A stretch of 14,061 nucleotides of DNA from Oscillospiraceae bacterium (GTDB taxonomy: Bacteria; Bacillota_A; Clostridia; Oscillospirales; JAAYXM01). Location of the stretch: positions 1 through 14,061 of the forward strand of contig JAFQVE010000629.1 in the NCBI GenBank assembly GCA_017408185.1. The letters are read 5' to 3'. Position numbers and translations under genes: made by a program. Shown here in pieces: positions 8,719 to 14,061 of the stretch. Numbering within the stretch: position 1 is the first letter of the stretch; the number at the start of each line of letters is the position of its first letter. A model generated the notes under the pieces. The model had not been told where the DNA came from. It saw nothing but the letters and a program-made list of their open reading frames with translations, and searched no databases.

Positions 8719-8770
8719 TTGCAATGACGGTATAAAAAACGATAATCAAAATTATTGTTATGTACTCCAT
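8705..8770 (-). CDS. 21-residue hydrophobic peptide, putative type I toxin
   Basis: ATG at 8768-8770 and TAG at 8705-8707 give 21 residues: MEYIT, a hydrophobic stretch of I, L, V, F, Y and A long enough for one membrane helix, and a KKK end. AGGGGG (8779-8784) lies 8 bases upstream. That site can be masked by the adjacent GCCCTC (8788-8793 on the minus strand), forming a short hairpin with a GGA loop. It has its own perfect promoter (8855-8883) and a convergent antisense RNA. Small single-helix peptides with a charged tail, a hidden ribosome site and an antisense RNA are characteristic of type I toxins, which damage or depolarise the membrane. I do not recognise the exact family. A longer frame over the same strand (8649-8846) lacks these features. 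Confidence 0.72.
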   Translation of the reverse strand: MEYITIILIIVFYTVIAIKKK

Positions 8771-8788
8771 CAGGCAAGCCCCCTCTCC

Positions 8789-8834
8789 GAGGGCGAGAAT
8801 TGAACCGCCTACCGTTGTTGGTAGCTCTCTTTGT
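8789..8834 (-). repeat. Toxin mRNA leader, inverted copy of the small-RNA leader
   Basis: The toxin mRNA leader (8834 down to 8789) and the small RNA's first 33 bases (8625-8657, opposite strand) share the same order of blocks. These are ACAAAGAG, GCTACC, CGGTTCA and GCCCTC, with short insertions in the toxin copy. In the toxin leader CTACC and GGTAG form a small hairpin, and GCCCTC can mask the ribosome site. The two RNAs therefore start with similar, not complementary, sequence. Confidence 0.7.
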
Positions 8835-8854
8835 GCTCGTTTCCAAGCTTTTTC

Positions 8855-8883
8855 ATTATATCACATATGCACTATTATGTCAA
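8855..8883 (-). promoter_or_regulatory. Consensus promoter of the toxin mRNA
   Basis: On the minus strand TTGACA (8883-8878), 17 bp, TATAAT (8860-8855): again a perfect sigma-A promoter. It begins 10 bases past the hairpin that ends the 968-residue protein gene. Transcription would start near 8848, giving a leader of about 78 nt and an mRNA of about 185 nt ending near 8662. Confidence 0.85.
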
Positions 8884-8892
8884 ATTAGAGTT

Positions 8893-8921
8893 CGAGCGGA
8901 GAGGTTTTCCCTCTCCGCTCG
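8893..8921 (-). terminator. Hairpin after the 968-residue protein gene, lacking a U-tract
   Basis: CGAGCGGAGAGG (8893-8904) pairs perfectly with CCTCTCCGCTCG (8910-8921) around a 5-base loop, 6 bases past the stop codon. Its position and similarity to the hairpin at 8510-8533 mark it as the gene's terminator. On the minus strand the following bases are AACTCTAATT, with no run of U, so it may be leaky or the tail may have been replaced. Confidence 0.6.
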
Positions 8922-8927
8922 GGTATT

Positions 8928-11834
8928 TTAGTCTGCGTAAATTACGCGGTATGTGCCGTTATCGTTGTAGATGAGGTAGCCGCGGGCACCCGTAGATGTG
9001 CCGTCATAACCTGTTGCAGTGAACTGACCGCTGATGTTTTTTCCTGTGTGCTTTGACGCAGCCTTACCGTTATTAAAGCTTCCGATTGTCGGAGTTCCGC
9101 TTCCGAAGATGATACCAACCTCGACGATTTCCGCTCCGTTAGCATCGTAGGAAATCATGCGTGAGCCGTCGATTTCTTCAGTATCGAGCGAAAGAATCGG
9201 CGCGCCACTTCCCTCTCCTGCTGTAAAGGTAATGTTTGCCTTACCGTAAACATAGTGAGTATACTTATCTCCATATGCAACCGGCTTGTTGTTTACATAC
9301 CATGTTCCTTTACCGCTCGCAGAGAGTTCCAGCTTCGTGTCGTAAGCATAGCTGTCATCATCAGCCCCGGTGATACCGTCACCGATATCTACCGCATACG
9401 TTTTCGTATCAACTGTGAACATAGCCACGACGCGTGTGAGAACTTCGAAAACCTCATTTTCTCCAACTGCGGTTTTGCCATCGCATGTCCAGAAGCTGAA
9501 GTTGTGTCCGGTAAGAGTGGGGTTATCTTTCTCTGCCGGCTTTAATGCGCTAAACACCTGACCGTTTACCGGTTTGCTTTCGATAAACTGACCGTTGTAG
9601 TTATAGAACTCCACGCTCGGCGTTGTTGGTGTTTCAGACTTCGCTTCGTAAATTGCAGTAATAACTGTGTTTGTAAAGAGCGGGAAGGTGAACGTTTCCG
9701 CATTAGAAATCATAACGCCGTCTGACTCGCTTCCACGCTTCCAGCCGCGGAACTCGTACCCCTCAACGCCTGTTGCAGTAAGAGCTATACTTGTTCCCGC
9801 AGGGATATCGCTATTCGGCTGACCAATTACGTAGTCAATTTCCGGAACAGTTACCGTAATTCCGTCACCACCAACATTCGAGGTTGCGGCAAAGGTTATT
9901 TCTGCATCAACTACCTCTTCTGTTGCGACTTCGCCAACTACCGTTACTTCGCGGGTAAGAGTTTCAATGTTACCACTATATGTTACTGTTGCGGAAAGAG
10001 TTGCTGTTCCTACGCTAACAGCTGTTATCGTTGCTCCATCCTCGCCAACGGTTACAACGTCTGCGTTGGCGCTTGTGATAGCGGAAATTTCTACATCTTC
10101 GGTTGCTACAGGATTTCCGTCAGAGAGATATTTGATAGCCTCGGCAGTTGTTGTTCCGCCGACCTCAAGCTCATCTGCGCCGAGCTTAATCATCGCCGGC
10201 ATAGCGACGGGGTCTAAGCCCGTACCGTTTGTAAGGGTGAAGTCGCCAACAGAGCCAAAGCACTCTCTTGCATAAAATGCAACTGCGTAATATCCCGCTT
10301 CCGGAATCACGAAGCCGGATATTTTATTCGGAGTCGAAGCAAGCTGTCCAAACTCATTCGTCTTACCTTCTTCAAAACACGAATATTTTCCTACATACTC
10401 ACCAAGGGAACTTTCAATTATATCGGAATAATCTTTGGAGTTATTTTTATAAACACCGCCACCTTCTTCCATCTCTTCCACAGTGCTGAGAAATACTTTT
10501 ACATCTCCGACAACCTTGCCACTTGTAGTTCCGTCCCAGACACCATTTTGCATTTCCATCGTATATGTTCCCGCCATCGGAATATATACTTCATACACAA
10601 CGGCTCTGTTTGACATAATTTCAAGATTCCCGGTACCGGAATCGTTTGATCCTTTTGATCTAACGTGTCTTATTGATGTATCATTCTTGTCGAAATTTCC
10701 ATCATAAAACTTATAAAATCCATTAGTTTTATCGTATGTTGTCTCACGCACACTTTTATTATATGGACTATTTCCTATTGAGGTGGAAAGTTCACCCACA
10801 TTATACTCAATCGAAACACCATCTGCATTGACGGTTATTTCTTCAGTACCCGATACTGTATATCCGTTAATCGTTGTAGATGCAGTAATCGTTGCAGTAC
10901 CATATCCAACTGCGGTAACAACACCGTTCTCATCAACAGTTGCAATGTTGTCATCACTGCTTGTGTAGGTAACGGCATATCCCTCCGTTGCAGCCGAACC
11001 GTCACTCATATATGCTGTAGCAGAAACCTCAGCAGTTGTTGTTTCTCCAACTTTTAGCGTTGTATTGTCTACAGATGTATCCAATACAAATGGGATTATG
11101 TTTTCGCCTTCACCGTTGACGCCATCAAGGGTGATTGTGCCTGGATATAAACGTGCGTTACTTCCTCCTTCTTCCTTTGTCTTCGCATTCCCTGCTGTAT
11201 CTTTTAAAGCCTTGTATATAACCAAATATGTCCCTGCTTCCGGAAAATCATAAAAGCCACCATCGCAGTATGACTCACTTGACAACGTTGACCCTGTGGG
11301 ACTCAAAAAATTAAGGTTGGTTGTCTTAGGATCAAGCTCCTCAAGCGTTTCAGATATTTCGTTATCAGTATATTTCTCTCCTGTGGATGGATTGATCAAA
11401 GGAAGAATCCAAACGCCTGCAGATTGAGCACCGCTATCACCTGTTTTCCGTTCATGATGCCCAAAACTTAAATCATATCTACCATTCTTAGGAACGTTAA
11501 TTGCCAAAGCAAACCAATCACCTACGAAAGCATTAAAATAAAGGCTATATCCATTTTTTACCGAAACAGCCCTGGGCGTTTTTTGATCCAAAGAAAGCGC
11601 CGAATAATATTCCCAAAAGCCACTTGTATTATTAAATTTCACCTCTTTGATATTACTCTTAAACTCTGATCCATCAGCGTTGAAATCATATCCTGCACTT
11701 TTTGCAAAATTATACTTCACGGTAATGCCGGAGTATTCCATGTCCGTTTCCGTCTCAGTATCATCTGCAAATACCGACGGCACGAGGCTTATGATAAGTG
11801 CCAGTGCGAGAATCATTGATAATAATTTTTTCAC
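8928..11834 (-). CDS. Secreted multi-domain Ig-like/InlB-like-repeat protein, no catalytic domain seen
   Basis: This encodes 968 residues. The start is GTG at 11832-11834, with AGGAGG 9 bases upstream. Residues 1-23 are a signal peptide (cleavage after VFA). The order is: unassigned module (24-247, ending YPGTITLDG), BIG_2 Ig-like domain (about 248-338), second module copy (about 339-541), Ig-like domain (about 541-635). Next come two InlB-like (Listeria-Bacteroides type) beta-grasp segments with GYEFRGWK and HNFSFWTCDG signatures (about 640-800), and a C-terminal domain ending ARGYLIYNDNGTYRVIYAD. The first half parallels the lyase at 1-5923 domain by domain, so the two are paralogous outside the catalytic part. 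No LPXTG motif, S-layer domain or enzyme motif is visible. It is probably a secreted polysaccharide-binding or adhesive protein (inference). It has its own promoter at 11863-11891. Confidence 0.9.
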   Translation of the reverse strand: MKKLLSMILALALIISLVPSVFADDTETETDMEYSGITVKYNFAKSAGYDFNADGSEFKSNIKEVKFNNTSGFWEYYSALSLDQKTPRAVSVKNGYSLYFNAFVGDWFALAINVPKNGRYDLSFGHHERKTGDSGAQSAGVWILPLINPSTGEKYTDNEISETLEELDPKTTNLNFLSPTGSTLSSESYCDGGFYDFPEAGTYLVIYKALKDTAGNAKTKEEGGSNARLYPGTITLDGVNGEGENIIPFVLDTSVDNTTLKVGETTTAEVSATAYMSDGSAATEGYAVTYTSSDDNIATVDENGVVTAVGYGTATITASTTINGYTVSGTEEITVNADGVSIEYNVGELSTSIGNSPYNKSVRETTYDKTNGFYKFYDGNFDKNDTSIRHVRSKGSNDSGTGNLEIMSNRAVVYEVYIPMAGTYTMEMQNGVWDGTTSGKVVGDVKVFLSTVEEMEEGGGVYKNNSKDYSDIIESSLGEYVGKYSCFEEGKTNEFGQLASTPNKISGFVIPEAGYYAVAFYARECFGSVGDFTLTNGTGLDPVAMPAMIKLGADELEVGGTTTAEAIKYLSDGNPVATEDVEISAITSANADVVTVGEDGATITAVSVGTATLSATVTYSGNIETLTREVTVVGEVATEEVVDAEITFAATSNVGGDGITVTVPEIDYVIGQPNSDIPAGTSIALTATGVEGYEFRGWKRGSESDGVMISNAETFTFPLFTNTVITAIYEAKSETPTTPSVEFYNYNGQFIESKPVNGQVFSALKPAEKDNPTLTGHNFSFWTCDGKTAVGENEVFEVLTRVVAMFTVDTKTYAVDIGDGITGADDDSYAYDTKLELSASGKGTWYVNNKPVAYGDKYTHYVYGKANITFTAGEGSGAPILSLDTEEIDGSRMISYDANGAEIVEVGIIFGSGTPTIGSFNNGKAASKHTGKNISGQFTATGYDGTSTGARGYLIYNDNGTYRVIYAD

Positions 11835-11862
11835 TTTGTTTGTCCTCCTTGAATTTTGTTTT

Positions 11863-11891
11863 ATTTTAAATATATTTGCTACTTAGGTCAA
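11863..11891 (-). promoter_or_regulatory. Promoter of the 968-residue protein gene
   Basis: On the minus strand TTGACC (11891-11886), 17 bp, TAAAAT (11868-11863): a good sigma-A promoter about 30 bases before the start codon. The 28-bp palindrome at 11892-11919 abuts its -35 box, so it could be an operator as well as the end of the esterase transcript. The 16-bp element of the other two promoters is absent here. Confidence 0.65.
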
Positions 11892-11934
11892 TTTGGTGTT
11901 GTAGAACTACAACACCAAAGGGCATATGCCCTTT
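11892..11934. repeat. Two overlapping perfect palindromes
   Basis: TTTGGTGTTGTAG (11892-11904), two bases, then its exact reverse complement (11907-11919). This overlaps by AAA an 18-bp perfect palindrome, AAAGGGCATATGCCCTTT (11917-11934). They lie between the esterase stop (11948) and the promoter of the 968-residue protein. Neither stem is followed by a clear U-tract on either strand, so a standard terminator is not certain. Alternatives are an operator or a REP-like intergenic repeat. Confidence 0.7.
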
Positions 11935-11947
11935 AAGGAATCTCACA

Positions 11948-12985
11948 TCAAAACGGCGTTACCTTATATCCATCCGTAACGGTGTTTACATCTTCGATAA
12001 ATGCAAGTAGTGCATCGAAGTCTGATGGAAGATGTGCATGGCCTCCCTCGCGCAGGCGATAGGCAATGTTTTCCGGCACGCCGTACAATTCCCACACCTC
12101 TTTTGCGGCTTCATAGGTGAGGTACGCCCCTTTTGGGTTTGCCCAGGTATCGTCGCTTCCGTTCGTTTCAAGTAATCTTCGCGGCGCAACGCATGCTTTT
12201 AAAAAGTGCTGGTCAAACGGCAGCTCGTGGTCGCGCCCGATGTATTCTTTGAGCTTTGGTCCGAACCAGTATGCCACACCGCGCAGGATTTCTTCAAGGC
12301 GTTCGTTTCCGCGCTTTCCGTCGCGCGGTTCCGTGCGATAACGGAAACATCCGCCACCGCCGCACCCCGAGCCGTTCGGGTTTACAACGGCGAAGCGTTC
12401 ATCAACCGCTCCGGCAAGAAGCACCGTCTTTCCCCCGCGGGAATGACCGGTTATCGTAACCTTTTCCGTATCAACAAACGGTAATGTTTCGAGCGCGTCC
12501 ATCGCGCGGGAATATCCCCACGCCCACGCGGAAATTGCACCGAAGGTGAGACCGGGATACATTTCATAAATTCCGCCCGTGCGATCCTCATGGTGTAAAT
12601 CCTTTGCAAACTCAACTCTGTTAAACTTTGCAACCACAAATCCACGGGCAATCGCATCGTCAATAACAATATCGTTACAAGTGCGATAACATCCATCGCC
12701 GGTAAGGATGACGGGGTATTTTTTCCCTTCCTCAAGCGGCCGCGGCTTGAACACCTGCATCATAAAGTTAAACCGCTCGTTCACATATATCTTCATGCTG
12801 AGCGCATTTATCGGATGCTGAAGCTGTTCAACACGAACGCTCTGCGGCTCCGGCGGAAATCCGCCATACTCAATATCAATAATCTCATCAAGAAGCTCAC
12901 GTCGGCGCTTTCGCCATATCTCTACGCTATTTCCCGGATCAATCGGTGGAAGCGGTGCAAGGAGTCTGTCCTGCATACTTTCCAT
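11948..12985 (-). CDS. CE15-type carbohydrate esterase (glucuronoyl esterase-like), cytoplasmic
   Basis: This encodes 345 residues of alpha/beta-hydrolase type. The start is taken as the ATG at 12983-12985, 8 bases after GGAGG; the ATG at 12998-13000 overlaps the ribosome site. The nucleophile motif GHSRGGK places the catalytic serine at 182, and the following NPNGSGCGGGGCFR is the typical CE15 oxyanion/substrate loop. Further CE15 marks are LPFDQHFLKACVAPRRLL, NGSDDTWANPKG and GGHAHLPSDFD, with His316 the likely catalytic histidine. CE15 enzymes cleave esters of glucuronic acid, best known between glucuronoxylan and lignin. There is no signal peptide, so an intracellular oligosaccharide is the likely substrate (inference). 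The gene is divergent from the AraC-type regulator and carries the same promoter element as the lipoprotein-lyase operon. The glycine- and cysteine-rich loop (CGGGGC) is unusual but not obviously defective. Confidence 0.9.
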   Translation of the reverse strand: MESMQDRLLAPLPPIDPGNSVEIWRKRRRELLDEIIDIEYGGFPPEPQSVRVEQLQHPINALSMKIYVNERFNFMMQVFKPRPLEEGKKYPVILTGDGCYRTCNDIVIDDAIARGFVVAKFNRVEFAKDLHHEDRTGGIYEMYPGLTFGAISAWAWGYSRAMDALETLPFVDTEKVTITGHSRGGKTVLLAGAVDERFAVVNPNGSGCGGGGCFRYRTEPRDGKRGNERLEEILRGVAYWFGPKLKEYIGRDHELPFDQHFLKACVAPRRLLETNGSDDTWANPKGAYLTYEAAKEVWELYGVPENIAYRLREGGHAHLPSDFDALLAFIEDVNTVTDGYKVTPF

Positions 12986-13031
12986 CATCCCTTCCTCCAT
13001 TTTTGTTAAAAATGTATTACACTACGGCTTT

Positions 13032-13072
13032 ATTATATATCCTGCATAACCTGATATTAATAAAATCGTTCA
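13032..13072 (-). promoter_or_regulatory. Promoter and putative activator site of the esterase gene
   Basis: On the minus strand TATAAT lies at 13037-13032. The 17-bp position carries TTAATA instead of TTGACA. The 16-bp element (plus strand TTAATAAAATCGTTCA, 13057-13072) starts 19 bp from the -10, exactly as at 8451-8466. Flanking bases outside the 16 bp are largely different, though an A-rich stretch follows in both. The element also lies about 35 bp upstream of the regulator's own -35 box, so it could serve both directions. Confidence 0.7.
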
Positions 13073-13107
13073 TAATTTCAAAAAATTTTTTTACAAGGTT
13101 TTGTATG

Positions 13108-13137
13108 TTGACAAACCGAAACAAATGGTGCTATATT
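13108..13137 (+). promoter_or_regulatory. Promoter of the AraC-family regulator
   Basis: TTGACA (13108-13113), 18 bp, TATATT (13132-13137), about 33 bases before the ATG at 13171. A perfect -35 and near-consensus -10 suggest constitutive expression, unlike the activator-type promoter facing it. Confidence 0.7.
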
Positions 13138-13170
13138 ATAATTATAAATCTTAAAAAGGGATGTGAGAAA

Positions 13171-14061
13171 ATGAAAAATGAGATGAAAAAAAGCAAAAAT
13201 ACAATTATTTCAAGCTCTGTTTCGCCATTTCTCACCGAAAAGCCTCCTGTCAGCGTGGCTCGCATTACCGAAATAGTGAAAGAACATAATTTTCCTCGCC
13301 ACACAGACTATCCCTCCATATGGATATGCCTTGACGGAGAGTTTCTTCTTCGCACCGAGCGCGGAGATGTTCACTGTTCTTCCGGCAGCGTAGTAATTGT
13401 CCCTGCCGGAACCTTGTACTATCCCGAGGTCTCCTCTGACGGCAAGCTTTCCGTTATGCGTATATTCACTGAATACAACACCTACAAGAATGTTGACCAC
13501 GCGGCTTTCATCAGTTCCATCACGCACCTGCTTCTGCCCGCATTTTCAAAGGAGCTGGGCTTTGAGCCTGTGCGCACGGTCATTCTTTCCGCAGCTTCTC
13601 TCGAACAAGCAAAAACGCTTTTCTCCGCTCCGTCGCTTAAATCCATTGAAAAGTTCTTTTCTTTACCGGAGTTTTCTCTTTCCGATAAACAAAAAAAGAC
13701 GGCGCTTTCCGTCTTCTCAAGGCGCCTTTTGCCGGTGCTTGATGCTATGACGTATATTCATAAAAATTACTCGCAGAAAATCACCGGCGAAAGTCTTGCA
13801 AAAGCAAGCAGGCTTTGCCGCACAAATCTTTTCACGCTTTTTAAAAGATATCTTGACGTATCACCACTGACCTATCTTGTTATGATACGGGTTGTACGCG
13901 CACAGTTTGCACTCACGCACACACAATATTCTCTGCAGTATATATCCGATATGTGTGGCTTCGCAAACTGCTCACATATGAGCAAATGCTACAGACAGTA
14001 TAAAGGCTTTTTGCCGAGAGAAGACAGAGCAAAGATGAAAAAATACCGCAAAAAATACCCC
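13171..14061 (+). CDS. AraC-family transcriptional regulator (3' end outside window)
   Basis: The frame is open for 297 codons from ATG 13171 and leaves the window near its expected end. AAGGG lies 10 bases upstream. Residues about 35-90 form a cupin-like ligand-binding segment (HNFPRHTDYPSIWICLDGEF, then SGSVVIVPAGTLYYPE). About 191-290 is the paired helix-turn-helix region of AraC proteins: ITGESLAKASRLCRTNLFTL, then SLQYISDMCGFANCSHMSKC and YKGFLPRE. Such proteins usually sense a sugar or oligosaccharide and activate catabolic genes. It is divergent from the CE15 esterase. The 16-bp element in the shared intergenic region and at the lipoprotein operon is the obvious candidate site (inference). 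Confidence 0.9.
   Translation, partial: MKNEMKKSKNTIISSSVSPFLTEKPPVSVARITEIVKEHNFPRHTDYPSIWICLDGEFLLRTERGDVHCSSGSVVIVPAGTLYYPEVSSDGKLSVMRIFTEYNTYKNVDHAAFISSITHLLLPAFSKELGFEPVRTVILSAASLEQAKTLFSAPSLKSIEKFFSLPEFSLSDKQKKTALSVFSRRLLPVLDAMTYIHKNYSQKITGESLAKASRLCRTNLFTLFKRYLDVSPLTYLVMIRVVRAQFALTHTQYSLQYISDMCGFANCSHMSKCYRQYKGFLPREDRAKMKKYRKKYP

Noticed and set aside
8795..8812. tRNA T-arm-like sequence on the minus strand (GGCGGTTCAATTCTCGCC)
   Set aside because: No acceptor stem, anticodon arm or CCA end can be drawn around it; it is better explained as part of the toxin mRNA leader repeat.
8649..8846. 65-residue minus-strand reading frame across the small-RNA region
   Set aside because: It has no proper ribosome site, an unlikely basic composition, and runs through the leader hairpin, toxin gene and terminator in another frame.
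8396..8927. CRISPR array, insertion sequence or riboswitch in the longest gene-poor stretch
   Set aside because: No regularly spaced repeats, transposase or known riboswitch core is visible; the stretch is explained by promoter, remnant, toxin-antitoxin-like unit and hairpins.
13210..13527. 105-codon minus-strand frame opposite the AraC-family gene
   Set aside because: The plus-strand frame has cupin and AraC helix-turn-helix features; the opposite frame has none.

Overview
The window looks like a Gram-positive, Firmicutes/Clostridia-type chromosome segment of moderate GC, probably from a gut or rumen polysaccharide degrader. The support is direct: AGGAGG-type ribosome sites 7-10 bases before starts, consensus sigma-A promoters, a lipobox-bearing solute-binding protein of the type used by Gram-positive ABC sugar importers, and very large secreted proteins built from bacterial Ig-like domains. 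Species cannot be read from the sequence.

Layout. Positions 1-8380 hold a tightly spaced minus-strand operon: solute-binding lipoprotein (6815-8380), polysaccharide deacetylase-like protein (5940-6791), then a giant secreted heparinase II/III-family lyase (5923 to beyond base 1). Positions 8400-8927 hold the operon promoter, a terminator with a 13-codon remnant of a lost paralogous gene, and a compact locus resembling a type I toxin-antitoxin pair: a 21-residue hydrophobic peptide gene facing a convergent small RNA, each with a perfect TTGACA-17-TATAAT promoter. Positions 8928-11834 encode a 968-residue secreted modular protein sharing its N-terminal architecture with the lyase but with no recognisable catalytic domain. 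Two overlapping palindromes follow (11892-11934), then a cytoplasmic CE15-type (glucuronoyl) esterase (11948-12985, minus). Divergent from it, an AraC-family regulator (13171 onward, plus) runs off the end of the window.

How it may work together (inference). The lyase would cleave a uronic-acid-containing polysaccharide outside the cell. The 968-residue protein may bind the same material. The lipoprotein would capture oligosaccharides, and the deacetylase-like protein and CE15 esterase, neither with a visible signal peptide, would strip substituents inside the cell. An identical 16-bp element sits at the same distance (19 bp) upstream of the -10 hexamer at both the solute-binding operon promoter and the esterase promoter. 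Both promoters have poor -35 boxes, which suggests joint activation by the neighbouring AraC-type protein. The most unusual structures are the toxin-antitoxin-like locus, whose two RNAs begin with related leader sequences, and the unassigned ~200-residue module that occurs three times in the lyase and twice in the 968-residue protein.
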